From the NCBI GenBank assembly GCA_002482965.1, contig DLGZ01000065.1:39882-103881 (forward strand): a stretch of 64,000 bases of DNA, read 5' to 3'. The DNA comes from Verrucomicrobiaceae bacterium UBA7681 (GTDB lineage Bacteria > Verrucomicrobiota > Verrucomicrobiia > Verrucomicrobiales > Verrucomicrobiaceae). Each line of letters opens with the position of its first letter. Position 1 is the first letter of the stretch. The notes below the pieces were generated by a model. The model saw only the letters and a program-made list of their open reading frames with translations, searched no databases and had not been told where the DNA came from. The translations under genes were made by a program, and so were the position numbers. Of the stretch, positions 24,965-34,094 are shown in pieces.

Positions 24965-25057
24965 CGCGAGGCGCGGGCACTGTCAGGCCGTTGATCCGCT
25001 GCAAACAGCAAGGCGTCTCGTTGACGTGATGCGTTTTCCCGCCTCCAATGCCGTTCT

Positions 25058-26281
25058 GTGAGAGACACTCTGGAAGACATCGAAAACTTCATCATCGACG
25101 TGGTGATCAACAATCGCCGTGGCATCCGCGCTTCGCTGCTGCGGGTCGTGTTCCGTGGCCTTTCCGGCATTTACTCAGCGGTGGTGCGGACACGGCTCTA
25201 TTTGTACCGCCATCGCTACATCCATGACCACCACCTGGGTGTGCCGGTCATCAGCGTGGGCAATCTCACCGTCGGCGGCACGGGCAAAACTCCGGTAGTG
25301 GAGATGCTGGCGAAGGCGCTGCACGAGCATGGCCGCCGCGTGTGCATTTTGAGCCGGGGCTACAAGAGCAAGCGGCAGAAAAAACTGCCGTTCTCGAAAA
25401 AAATGGCCGCACGCCTCGGCTTCATCCCCAAACCACCTGAACCTCTGCCGCGCATCGTATCCGATGGTGAGAACGTGCTGCTCGATTCACACAATGCGGG
25501 CGACGAGCCCTTCATGCTGGCGAAGAACTGCCCCGGCATCCCGGTCGTGGTGGATAAAAACCGCGTGAAGGCTGGAGCGCATGCAATTCAGCGCTTTGGT
25601 GCCGATGTGCTCGTGCTGGATGACGGCCTGCAATACCTCAAGCTCAAGCACCGCCACGACATTGTGCTGATCGACAAAACAGCGGTGTTCGGCAACAACG
25701 GCTACATGCTGCCACGCGGCACGCTGCGCGAGCCACCACGCAGCCTGCGCCGAGCGAGCTATATCTTCATCACCAAATCTGACGGCGACAGTGAGGACGT
25801 CATCAAGCAGATCCGCCGCTACAATCGCGCCGCCGAAATCATCGAGTGCCGCCATCGCGCGATGCATTATGAAAACATCCACACCGGCGAGCGCCTGCCG
25901 ATTGACGGATTGCGCGATCAATTTGTGGGCGCGCTTTCAGGCATCGCTGTGCCGGAGAGCTTTGAAAACGGCCTGCGTAAACTGGGTGCCAAGGTCGAGG
26001 TCATCGCCCGATTCGCAGACCATCACCGCTTTCGCGGGCCGGATCTGAAAAATTTCATTGATCGCTGCGTGCGGCGCGACGTGCACTGCATGGTCACCAC
26101 GGAGAAAGATTTTGTGCGCTTTCCCAAACTGCCCGTCGCCGACATCCCTTTCTACTTCATGCGCGTGGAGATCGAGATCATTCGCGGGAGGGATGTCTTC
26201 GACAAAATGGTGCGCCTCATCGCCGAACCGCGCCGGGTTCCAGCTGGAGTGCTGCCGGCTGATTTCATGGAGTCCTCGTAA
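25058..26281 (+). CDS. lpxK: Tetraacyldisaccharide 4'-kinase LpxK
   Basis: LpxK phosphorylates the 4' position of the lipid A precursor at the inner membrane. This 407-residue protein starts at GTG and has an N-terminal membrane-associated helix, the P-loop VGGTGKTPVVEMLAKAL, LSRGYKS, and LVLDDGLQYLKLKHRHDIVLID (in part). The final part resembles the LpxK C-domain (CMVTTEKDFVRFP). It indicates a Gram-negative outer membrane with lipid A. Its stop codon overlaps the fdhD start by one base (TAATG). Confidence 0.93.
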   Translation: MRDTLEDIENFIIDVVINNRRGIRASLLRVVFRGLSGIYSAVVRTRLYLYRHRYIHDHHLGVPVISVGNLTVGGTGKTPVVEMLAKALHEHGRRVCILSRGYKSKRQKKLPFSKKMAARLGFIPKPPEPLPRIVSDGENVLLDSHNAGDEPFMLAKNCPGIPVVVDKNRVKAGAHAIQRFGADVLVLDDGLQYLKLKHRHDIVLIDKTAVFGNNGYMLPRGTLREPPRSLRRASYIFITKSDGDSEDVIKQIRRYNRAAEIIECRHRAMHYENIHTGERLPIDGLRDQFVGALSGIAVPESFENGLRKLGAKVEVIARFADHHRFRGPDLKNFIDRCVRRDVHCMVTTEKDFVRFPKLPVADIPFYFMRVEIEIIRGRDVFDKMVRLIAEPRRVPAGVLPADFMESS

Positions 26282-27105
26282 TGAGCGCGGAAAATCCAGC
26301 CATGACCGCTGTGCAAGTGCACAAGGTGAGCGCTGCTGGCGGCACCAGTGAGGTCGGTGATGTCACCGCGCGCGAGGAGCCGCTGGAAATCCGTGTCGAA
26401 GGCCGTTCCGTGGCGGTGGTGATGCGCACGCCGGGTTTTGATGAAGAACTCGCCACCGGATTTCTCGTCAGCGAAGGCGTGGTGCAGCGCCCGCGTGACA
26501 TTCTGGAAGTGTCGCAGTGCCCCAGCACCAACAACAAGCATGGCAACATCGTCGATGTGCTGCTCGGCGGTGCGGTCGTGAACTGGGACTCGCTGACGCG
26601 CCATGTGTTCAGCGCTTCAAGCTGCGGGCTCTGCGGCAAGACGAGCATCGAGAGCGTGTTTCAGCAGTTTCCCGCTGTGAAAGGTGACTGGCAGGTCTCA
26701 CCCAAACTGATCGCAAGCCTGCCCGACAAGCTGCGTGCCGCGCAGGAAACGTTTGCCAAAACCGGCGGGCTGCATGCGAGCGGTTTGTTTGACCTCGATG
26801 GCAATCTGATCGTGCTGCGTGAGGATGTGGGCCGCCACAATGCCCTCGATAAAATCCTCGGCTATGCACTGCAACGCGACTTGCTGCCATTAGACCGGCA
26901 TATCCTGCTGGTGAGCGGCCGGGTGTCGTTTGAGATCATTCAAAAAGCACTGGCAGGTGGCATCCCGCTCGTCGCGGCCATTTCCGCGCCCAGCAGCCTC
27001 GCCGTTGACTTTGCTCAGGAGGCGGGCCAGACGCTCATCGGCTTTCTGCGTGGTGAAACGATGAATGTTTACACCCATCCACGACGTGTGGAGATGTCAT
27101 CATGA
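26281..27105 (+). CDS. fdhD: Formate dehydrogenase accessory sulfurtransferase FdhD
   Basis: FdhD passes sulfur from a cysteine desulfurase to the molybdenum cofactor of formate dehydrogenase-like enzymes. The persulfide-carrying motif CGLCGK is present, followed by ASGLFDLDGNLIVLREDVGRHNALDK (in part) and LLVSGRVSFEI, both typical. The 274-residue length fits. It starts within the lpxK stop and overlaps the next gene by 4 nt. A cysteine desulfurase gene lies two genes downstream, which fits its need for a sulfur donor. No formate dehydrogenase is in the window. Confidence 0.94.
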   Translation: MSAENPAMTAVQVHKVSAAGGTSEVGDVTAREEPLEIRVEGRSVAVVMRTPGFDEELATGFLVSEGVVQRPRDILEVSQCPSTNNKHGNIVDVLLGGAVVNWDSLTRHVFSASSCGLCGKTSIESVFQQFPAVKGDWQVSPKLIASLPDKLRAAQETFAKTGGLHASGLFDLDGNLIVLREDVGRHNALDKILGYALQRDLLPLDRHILLVSGRVSFEIIQKALAGGIPLVAAISAPSSLAVDFAQEAGQTLIGFLRGETMNVYTHPRRVEMSS

Positions 27106-27524
27106 AACAGGTTCAACTCGTTGTCTTTATCATCTGGGGGGCGCTTTGCTGCTCACTCGGCCTTTATGCGGTGATGCTGAGTTCGATGACTTTTGCTCCA
27201 GGCCATGGGGACCCGAAGTCACTGGGGCAGATCATCGCACTCGCGGCTGGCAGTGCGGCGGCCCTGAGTTTCTTCCTGCGCAAGCTGCTGCTCGGGGGAT
27301 TCGCCAAGGGTTCGTTCAACCTGAATGATCCGGCGCATCGCGGACGCTTTATCGCAGGCAATGTCGTCGTCTTTGCGCTGAGCGAGGGCATCGGAGTGCT
27401 GGGATTCGTCAATGGCATCCTCTCAAACGGCCAGGGCGATGCCTGGCTGCCATACATCGGTCTCGCGTTCGTTCTGATGCTGCTGCACATCCCGCTACCT
27501 TCTCGTTTCAAGCCTGCTGCATGA
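27102..27524 (+). CDS. Small four-helix membrane protein between fdhD and a desulfurase
   Basis: This 140-residue protein has about four hydrophobic helices (VVFIIWGALCCSLGLYAVML; LGQIIALAAGSAAALSFFL; GNVVVFALSEGIGVLGFV; IGLAFVLMLLHIPL). I do not recognise the family. Four-nt overlaps with both neighbours suggest strictly coupled expression with fdhD and the cysteine desulfurase. It could be linked to that sulfur pathway or simply carried in the operon. Confidence 0.75.
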   Translation: MKQVQLVVFIIWGALCCSLGLYAVMLSSMTFAPGHGDPKSLGQIIALAAGSAAALSFFLRKLLLGGFAKGSFNLNDPAHRGRFIAGNVVVFALSEGIGVLGFVNGILSNGQGDAWLPYIGLAFVLMLLHIPLPSRFKPAA

Positions 27525-28642
27525 ACGGCTATTTTGATCACAACGCCACCACGCCGCTGCACCCCGCTGCACGTGATGCGTGGCTGCGGGCGAGTGAGAA
27601 GCACTGGCACAATCCTTCGAGCCTGTATCGCGATGCCGGGCTGGCGAGCCAGCAGCTTGAATCCGCCCGTGAACGCCTGGGCACGCTGATTGGAGCGGAT
27701 GCGGAGCGCATTGTGTTCACCTCGGGTGCCACGGAGTCGAACAACGCCTTGTTTGCCTCGCTGCCAGCCGATGCTCTCATTGTCATCTCTGCCATAGAGC
27801 ACCCGAGTGTGCGTGAAGCTGCGCGTGGCAGGAACGTTGTGGAGTTGCCGGTGAATGAGTCTGGAGTGGTGGAGGTTGAGAGCCTGAAGCATCACATCAT
27901 TGCCAAACGTCCCACACTCGTCTCCGTGATGGCGGCGAACAATGAAAGCGGTGCCTTGCAGCCCTGGCGCGAGATGGCCGCGCTCTGCCGCGAGCATGGC
28001 GTGCTGTTTCACACCGATGCCGCGCAATGGCTTGGTAAGCTCAATGCAGTTAACCTCGGCGAATGCGATTTCATCACCGGCAGCGCACATAAATTCGGCG
28101 GCAGCAAGGGCTGCGGATTTTTGGTGCTGCCCGAAGAGGATTCACGGCTTGGGTTCATCCGAGGTGGGCCGCAAGAACACGGGCGACGTGCTGGCACGGA
28201 AAATTATCCGGCCATTGAAGCCATGGTGATGGCGCTGGAGACGATCACGCCGCGTTTAAGCGAAATCGAACACACGCAAAGCAAGCTGCGTGATGCTTTC
28301 ATCGCTTCGATGCGTGAGCGATTCGAACCACTGCGGGTGATCAGCGAATCAGCCCCGCGACTTTGGAACACGGTACTCATGGTCATGCCGGAGCATGACA
28401 ATCTAAAATGGCTCACGCGCCTCTCGCGTCGCGGTTTCAGCATCTCCACGGGTTCGGCCTGCAGTTCGGGCAAGGAGGGGTCTTCAGTCGTGGTGACAGC
28501 ACTCGGGGCCAGTGTAGAAGAGCTGAAGCGTGTCGTGCGCATCAGTGGCGGCTGGGACACGACGACGGCAGACTGGCAGGCGCTCGCCGCTGCGTTCGTT
28601 GAAGTGTTTGAAGAGCTGAACCGTGGCGGCAGACCGCAGTAG
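27521..28642 (+). CDS. Cysteine desulfurase, NifS/IscS family
   Basis: This 373-residue PLP enzyme removes sulfur from cysteine to make a protein persulfide. HNATTPLHPAA opens the fold, HTDAAQWLGK contains the PLP-contacting His and Asp, SAHKFGGSKGCGFL has the PLP-binding Lys, and STGSACSSGKEG carries the active Cys in a loop. The Cys context (SACSSG) fits group I (NifS/IscS) enzymes. It overlaps the preceding gene by 4 nt. The likely acceptor in this operon is FdhD. Confidence 0.92.
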   Translation: MNGYFDHNATTPLHPAARDAWLRASEKHWHNPSSLYRDAGLASQQLESARERLGTLIGADAERIVFTSGATESNNALFASLPADALIVISAIEHPSVREAARGRNVVELPVNESGVVEVESLKHHIIAKRPTLVSVMAANNESGALQPWREMAALCREHGVLFHTDAAQWLGKLNAVNLGECDFITGSAHKFGGSKGCGFLVLPEEDSRLGFIRGGPQEHGRRAGTENYPAIEAMVMALETITPRLSEIEHTQSKLRDAFIASMRERFEPLRVISESAPRLWNTVLMVMPEHDNLKWLTRLSRRGFSISTGSACSSGKEGSSVVVTALGASVEELKRVVRISGGWDTTTADWQALAAAFVEVFEELNRGGRPQ

Positions 28643-28647
28643 TGGCC

Positions 28648-29907
28648 TCACGTTCCAGGTCTTGGACGGATCAACAGCACGAGCAGCAGCGAGAACACGC
28701 ATACCATGGCGAAGACGCCGAAGATGACGTTGAGAGGTATCTGCATGTCACGCATCCTGCCAAAACCCCAGTCGGCCAGTCCGCCGCACATCATGCTGAC
28801 GAAGTTCATGAGTCCGTAACCGGTGGCGCGCATGTGCGGCCGCACGATCTGGCTGAGGATCGGCATGTTGTTGCAGTCGAAGAAGCCCCAGCCGACACCA
28901 AAAAGGATCAGCGAGGCGATGGCGAGCCCGAAGGAGTTCAATGCAGGTGCGTTCCCCACGCCAAACATGGCGGGAACAATGAGCATCATGCCGATGGCGC
29001 TGACGTAGATGCGGCCGCGTTCACTGCGCCGCATCCAGCGGTCTGCCAGCCAGCCGCCAAGAATCGCGGAGAACAGCGCCGCACCCTGCCAGTAGAGCGC
29101 GGCGGACACACCAGCCTTGCCTTGGCTGATATTGAAGGCCTTTTGCAGGATCGCCGGCATCCAGTCGCGCACCACCCATGCGGCAAGTGCGGGCAACGTG
29201 AAGTAGAAGACGAGCAGGATGAAATTGCGATTGCAGAGCAGCTCTCCGATCGCCCCTCCACGTGCGGTGGGGCTCAGGGCTTCCTGCGTGTCCAACTGCC
29301 GTGGCACATCGCGCAGCAGGAGCAGCAGCGGGATGGAATAGAGAATGCCGGCCAGTCCGGTGAAGTCGAACATGAAGCGCCAGCCCAGCTCCGGCGCATC
29401 CGCCACGAATCCGGCAAAGCCACCGACCATCACGCCGCAGTAGATGCCCATCTGATGCACACCAATGGCACGCGAACGCGTTCCTGCGGTGTGGTAGTCA
29501 GCGATCAAGGCCAGCGCCGCAGGAATGTAAAAAGCCTCGCTGATGCCCATCAATGTGCGCGCCCAGTACAGTTCATTGAAACTGCCCACATGCCCGGTGA
29601 GCCAGGTGATGAGAGACCAAACAAACAAGCTGCCGCAGATCGTCAGTTTGCGGCTGTAGCGGTCGGCGATGTACCCGCCGATGGGGCTGCAGATGGCATA
29701 GACCCATTTGAACGAAGCCAGCATGTGCCCCCAGTTTTCCTCACTGACGATGTCCTTGATGTCGCCCATCACAGACACCTTCATCGAGGCGATCATCTGG
29801 CGATCCAGGTAGTTCAGCAGCGCTACCGGAAACAGCAGCCCCACGACAAGCCAGGCACGGCGCATGAGAGGGGATGGGGTGTCAGCATGGGGCGGAGACA
29901 AAGACAT
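28648..29907 (-). CDS. MFS transporter, ACS-like organic anion symporter
   Basis: This major facilitator protein has about 12 membrane helices and 419 residues from the ATG at 29907; a GTG at 29922 is the alternative. Family features are LNYLDRQMIASM in helix 1, the loop GGYIADRYSRKLT and the matching second-half GGWLADRWMRRSERG. Best match by eye is the anion:cation symporter (ACS) family that carries hexuronates and related acids. It converges with the cysteine desulfurase and diverges from the thioredoxin-protease gene. Substrate not determined. Confidence 0.85.
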   Translation of the reverse strand: MSLSPPHADTPSPLMRRAWLVVGLLFPVALLNYLDRQMIASMKVSVMGDIKDIVSEENWGHMLASFKWVYAICSPIGGYIADRYSRKLTICGSLFVWSLITWLTGHVGSFNELYWARTLMGISEAFYIPAALALIADYHTAGTRSRAIGVHQMGIYCGVMVGGFAGFVADAPELGWRFMFDFTGLAGILYSIPLLLLLRDVPRQLDTQEALSPTARGGAIGELLCNRNFILLVFYFTLPALAAWVVRDWMPAILQKAFNISQGKAGVSAALYWQGAALFSAILGGWLADRWMRRSERGRIYVSAIGMMLIVPAMFGVGNAPALNSFGLAIASLILFGVGWGFFDCNNMPILSQIVRPHMRATGYGLMNFVSMMCGGLADWGFGRMRDMQIPLNVIFGVFAMVCVFSLLLVLLIRPRPGT

Positions 29908-30089
29908 CTGTCCATTAACCACAGGGCAACCCGGCCGAAAAGCCTGAAATCATGCTTCGTCTTGACCCCGGCATGACTTAGAATGCACGCACAAAGCCGC
30001 CTGCATGTCACAATGAAATCCTGCCGGGCTAATTCGGTTGGCGCCGCTTAGTGCGAAGCCATCCTCCAACCCAACCACCCTCTTCTGCT

Positions 30090-32225
30090 ATGAAGCCGTA
30101 CACTCTGTGCGTTTGCCTGCTGCCCCTTGCCTCCATTCTGGCGGATGAAGTCCGGCTGGAATGGATGCCTCAAGGGATCTACAACAAGACCCACTACCAC
30201 GTGCCCAAGGTGACCACGTTTCTGAGTGAAAAGCCCGAACAGATCGTCAAGGAACCGGAAGGGCTGGTCAATCCGCAGTATGTCCTGCTGGAGACCCGAC
30301 CAAAGAGTGGGCGCAAGCTGCTGGGGCTCATCCTTGACCAGCGCTCACCCAAGGAAGCGCGGATGTGGCTGGATGCGAATGGCGACGGCGACCTGACCAA
30401 TGACCCTGAAGTGAAATGGGAGTTCGCGGCCCGTGGGTCGGAGGGCAATGAGCTCATCTCCTGGCATGGCGAGGCCAAAGTGCTCATCGAATATGCGGAT
30501 GCCACACTGGAAATGGGCCTGAACTTTTACCGCAACGCCAGCTCCAAGGGACCAACCCCGATCATCTACCGGCGTGATTATGGCCGCGTCGGCAAGATCT
30601 TGATCGATGGCCGTGAACTGACCACCTACCTCAGCGATGACTCCACCACAGGAGAGTTCACCACGGACCGCTCGACGCTTTCCCTCGACCTGAATGCGGA
30701 CCGCCGCATCGACCCCAAAACGGAATTGTTTTCGCTGAAGAAGCCCCTCGTTCTAAAGGGCTCGGTTTATGAAGTGAAAAACCTCGCTCCGGACGGCTCC
30801 CGCTTTGATTTTGTATCATCAGACAAGACTGCGGAGCAGATGCGGCTCGGGGAAAATCGTCTGGCGGCAGTTAAAATGGCCGAGCAGCGCCAGGCACAGG
30901 AGGCTGACCTCGGCAAACCTGCACCCTCCTTTGAGGCCAAAACCATCGATGGCAAAATGGTGCGCTTCCCAGACGACTACAAAGGCAAACTGGTGCTGCT
31001 GGACTTCTGGGCCACCTGGTGTGGCCCATGCCTGAAAGAACTGCCGGAACTCACCCAGGTGCATGAGGATTTTGCCGCCTACGACTTCACGGTGCTCAGC
31101 ATCAGTCTGGACCATGAGGAGGATGTGGCCAGCCTGCCCGAGTTTGTGAAGTCCAAAAAGATGAGCTGGCCGCAGATCTGCGACGGCGGCGGCTGGCAGG
31201 GAGACATCGTGAAACAGTACGGCGTGCATGGTATTCCCTCCTGCTGGCTCATCGACGGCAACACCGGTCTCATCGTCGCCACTTCAGTGGATCTGCGTGG
31301 TGAAGCCCTGAGAGGAACCGTGGCACGCGAACTGGTGAAATTGGGCAAACATATTCCGAAGGACATGGTCCCTGCGGCCGGCACTCCCCTGGCTGCGAAA
31401 ACCCCGGCAGGCGATGCACCGCCGAGTCCTCTCGTGACCCGCGTACAGTCACTGGCCGCTGAAGACGGACTGACTTCCGCAGAAGCCTTCCAGGCACTGC
31501 TTGACCATCCCACGGCCGCCACTGTGAACCTGTCGCCGCCAGCCAGTACGCCAATACGCGGACGAGAGATCGCCAAACGCGCCGCAGAGGCCCATGTGCG
31601 GGTGGGGTGGGTGTATCAATGTACGAAATGCAATCGCTGGCACACCAATCTGGCAGGCGGCTATGCCATCGCTCCAGACGTCGTCGTCACGGCGCGTCAC
31701 GTCGTCGCTCCTCCTGTGGCGATGAAGCCTGGAACCGGTCATCCTGTGGTCGTCCGGGGAGAGAGCGAAGTGCTCAACATTGAAGCCGTGATTCTCGCAG
31801 ACGAAACCGGAGACACCGCCATCATGCGTGTTTCAGCGAAAGATCTCAAACCACTGGCCTTGAGCCGCGACGTGCAGGTGGGCGATACCGCTTACTGCTT
31901 CAGCGATCCACGCGATGTGATCGGTCATTTCAGCTCCGGCCTGGTGAACCGGCTCCATTCTCCCGCCATTCCGGGCAAACCGGCCAGTCCGCTCCAGCAG
32001 CGCATTGATGTCAGCGCAGACTGGGCTCCGGGCAGCAGCGGCTCCGCCATTCTCGACGAGTATGGAAACGTGATCGGCCACGTGGCCCGCATCCGGCCGT
32101 TGTTTGGCGCTTCCCGGTCTGCGGAACCTGCTGGCAGGTCATCTGCAGCGCCTACGGTCATGACGTTGAACGAAGCGGTGCCTGCTTCCGTGGTGCTGTC
32201 ACTGATCGAAAAGAAGCCTCAATAA
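30090..32225 (+). CDS. Exported TlpA-type thioredoxin fused to a trypsin-like protease domain
   Basis: This 711-residue exported protein starts at 30090 (signal MKPYTLCVCLLPLASILA). The first 270 residues are of unknown type with two EF-hand-like loops (DANGDGDLTND; DLNADRRIDPKTE). A TlpA/AhpC-type thioredoxin domain follows with WATWCGPCLKELPEL (Cys near 311 and 314). After a Pro/Ala linker, a trypsin-like domain shows CTKCNRWH, a His in TARHVVA, an Asp in TGDTAIMRV and a Ser in PGSSGSAILDE. An envelope redox/proteolysis role is inferred from these domains. The combination looks unusual. Confidence 0.85.
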   Translation: MKPYTLCVCLLPLASILADEVRLEWMPQGIYNKTHYHVPKVTTFLSEKPEQIVKEPEGLVNPQYVLLETRPKSGRKLLGLILDQRSPKEARMWLDANGDGDLTNDPEVKWEFAARGSEGNELISWHGEAKVLIEYADATLEMGLNFYRNASSKGPTPIIYRRDYGRVGKILIDGRELTTYLSDDSTTGEFTTDRSTLSLDLNADRRIDPKTELFSLKKPLVLKGSVYEVKNLAPDGSRFDFVSSDKTAEQMRLGENRLAAVKMAEQRQAQEADLGKPAPSFEAKTIDGKMVRFPDDYKGKLVLLDFWATWCGPCLKELPELTQVHEDFAAYDFTVLSISLDHEEDVASLPEFVKSKKMSWPQICDGGGWQGDIVKQYGVHGIPSCWLIDGNTGLIVATSVDLRGEALRGTVARELVKLGKHIPKDMVPAAGTPLAAKTPAGDAPPSPLVTRVQSLAAEDGLTSAEAFQALLDHPTAATVNLSPPASTPIRGREIAKRAAEAHVRVGWVYQCTKCNRWHTNLAGGYAIAPDVVVTARHVVAPPVAMKPGTGHPVVVRGESEVLNIEAVILADETGDTAIMRVSAKDLKPLALSRDVQVGDTAYCFSDPRDVIGHFSSGLVNRLHSPAIPGKPASPLQQRIDVSADWAPGSSGSAILDEYGNVIGHVARIRPLFGASRSAEPAGRSSAAPTVMTLNEAVPASVVLSLIEKKPQ

Positions 32226-32229
32226 TTCA

Positions 32230-32895
32230 TCACGCTTCTTCCAAGCGATAGCCAATGCCCGGCTCGTTCACGATGCGCGGACCGGTTTCGCCGAGTTTTT
32301 TGCGCAGGTGATTGATGTGAACGCGCAGGCCTTCGCTCGGATCGCTGGTCTGTCCGGCCCAGACCTGCTTAATGATCTGATTCTGTGTGACGATGCGGCC
32401 CGCATGCTCGGCCAGCACCTTGAGCAGTGCAAACTCAGTGGGCGTGAGTTTGAGCGGTACCTCATCCAGCGAAGCCTCGTGGTGCAGCAGATCGAGCTTC
32501 AAAGCACCGACGACAATCTCGGCGCTCTGGCGCGTGAACCGGCGGCGCTGAATGACCGTGAGGCGAGCGAGCAGTTCAGCGGTGCCGAAGGGTTTCGTCA
32601 CGTAATCGTCTGCGCCATTTTCCAGGGCCTCGACTTTGATGGCTTCCTGATCACGCACGCTGAGAATGAGCACGGGCACGTCGCTCCACTCACGCAACCG
32701 CTTCAACACCTCGATGCCGTTCAAACCGGGCAGACCGAGATCCAGCAGCACCACATCGGGACGATGAAACGCGGCCTCCTGCAGACCCAGCTGACCATCG
32801 GCGGCCTCACAGACCTCATAGCCACGTGACTCCAGCACCATGCGCAGCAGGCGGCGCATCTGCTGTTCGTCGTCGATGATGAGAGCTTTGCTCAT
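32230..32895 (-). CDS. KdpE-like response regulator, second copy
   Basis: This 221-residue OmpR/PhoB-type regulator has a receiver domain with phospho-acceptor Asp in VVLLDLGLPGLNG, Lys in VTKPFGTAEL, and a winged helix ending in EPGIGYRLEE. It overlaps the preceding sensor gene by 4 nt. It closely resembles the KdpE at 34095-34757 (PVLILSVRDQE, KLTPTEFALL), so it is probably a duplication. It could control the same potassium genes or other osmotic genes. Confidence 0.9.
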   Translation of the reverse strand: MSKALIIDDEQQMRRLLRMVLESRGYEVCEAADGQLGLQEAAFHRPDVVLLDLGLPGLNGIEVLKRLREWSDVPVLILSVRDQEAIKVEALENGADDYVTKPFGTAELLARLTVIQRRRFTRQSAEIVVGALKLDLLHHEASLDEVPLKLTPTEFALLKVLAEHAGRIVTQNQIIKQVWAGQTSDPSEGLRVHINHLRKKLGETGPRIVNEPGIGYRLEEA

Positions 32896-34001
32896 GCGGC
32901 GCTGCGTGTTTTCACCGGAAGGTGGAGCATGAATTCTGCGCCGCCTTCGGGATGTGTGTACGCTTCAATGTCACCTTTCATCGCACGCATCAAGCCGCGT
33001 GCTATGGCAAGCCCCAGACCGGTGCCGCCTGTAGGTGAATCGGGGGCGCGGTAAAATTTGTCGAAGAGCTGCTCTTCTGCCCCCAGCGGCAGGCCGGGGC
33101 CGTGATCGCGCACGCGGAGTTCCAGCATGCCATCGACAAGCGCCGCCTGGATTTCAATGTCGCTGCCCGGTGGAGCATAGCGCGTGGCATTGTGCAGCAC
33201 ATTGCCGAGCACCTGGGCGAGGAGTCGGCTGTCGAACCTCAGCAGCGGCATTTCCTTTGTGCCCGTGATGAGCAAAGTGTGTCCAGCCAACTCCTGCTGG
33301 ATCGGCTTGGTGGCGGCATGCAGTACATCGCCTATCTCACACCAATCGGGCTTAGGCTCCAGCGCATCGGATTCCACCCGTGTCATCTCCAGAAAGCTCT
33401 CGACGATGCGCTGCAGGCGGCGGTTCGCGGTCTCGATCTCCTGGGCATACGGGTTCCCCTGACCCAGTCCGTCCAAAGCAGTGCGGATGATGGCGATGGG
33501 TGTTTTCAGCTCATGTGCAACGCTATCCAGCAGCGTGTGGTGCAGGCGCTCGGACTCTGCCAGCAGTTCGGCGCGGTGTTTCTCCGCCAGCAGGTGCTCG
33601 CGCTCCTGATGATGCTGCGCCAGTGCCGCCTCGCGTGCACGCAACTGCGTGATGAGATGCCCCATGCTCAGCGCCACGATGAAAAACAGGCTGAACATCA
33701 CCACGTCCTGCGGCTTCTCGATGTGCAGCGTGTACTGCGGCGGGATGAAAAAGTAATTCCACACCAGGGCGCTGACCACCGCCATCAATAGGACCGGTCC
33801 ACGGTTCCACCGTGTGCCAGCAAGCACGATGGCCATCAAAAAGACCAGCGCGGCAAAAGTATCACCGGTGTATGACAGCAGCACCCAGCAGGTGGACGCC
33901 AGCACAAACACGAGTGTCAGCCCCCAGCTGTACTGACCCACCTCAGCCAGTGAAAGCGGCGGAGGGGATGACTGGACACTGGTTCTCTGGGCGGCAGACA
34001 T
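32892..34001 (-). CDS. KdpD-like sensor kinase lacking the N-terminal KdpD domain
   Basis: This 369-residue histidine kinase has a DUF4118 membrane region with four helices, very similar to that of KdpD (VSALVWNYFFIPPQYTLHIEK, in part), followed by HisKA (SVAHELKTPIAIIRTAL) and HATPase (LLAQVLGNVLHNATRYAP, DHGPGLP, GGTGLGLAIARG). It lacks the N-terminal KdpD ATPase-like and USP domains found in its neighbour. It has its own copy of the shared potassium box 71 nt upstream, so it may have its own promoter. Likely a paralogue of KdpD with a different input. Confidence 0.88.
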   Translation of the reverse strand: MSAAQRTSVQSSPPPLSLAEVGQYSWGLTLVFVLASTCWVLLSYTGDTFAALVFLMAIVLAGTRWNRGPVLLMAVVSALVWNYFFIPPQYTLHIEKPQDVVMFSLFFIVALSMGHLITQLRAREAALAQHHQEREHLLAEKHRAELLAESERLHHTLLDSVAHELKTPIAIIRTALDGLGQGNPYAQEIETANRRLQRIVESFLEMTRVESDALEPKPDWCEIGDVLHAATKPIQQELAGHTLLITGTKEMPLLRFDSRLLAQVLGNVLHNATRYAPPGSDIEIQAALVDGMLELRVRDHGPGLPLGAEEQLFDKFYRAPDSPTGGTGLGLAIARGLMRAMKGDIEAYTHPEGGAEFMLHLPVKTRSAA

Positions 34002-34071
34002 GGTTGGTCTTGGTTTGAGCCACCATCACCGCAAAAGCACCGCACGCCAGTAAACAGCCGCAGCCAAGGCG

Positions 34072-34087
34072 TTAAGAAAGTGTAAAA
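34072..34087 (-). promoter_or_regulatory. Potassium-regulon box upstream of the second Kdp-like pair
   Basis: On the minus strand this reads TTTACACTTTCTTAAC and matches the box upstream of kup at 14 of 16 bases. It lies about 71 nt before the kinase ATG and just after the stop of kdpE. The motif resembles the T-rich KdpE target of E. coli in general character; binding is inferred. Confidence 0.5.
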
Positions 34088-34094
34088 GCAGCGC

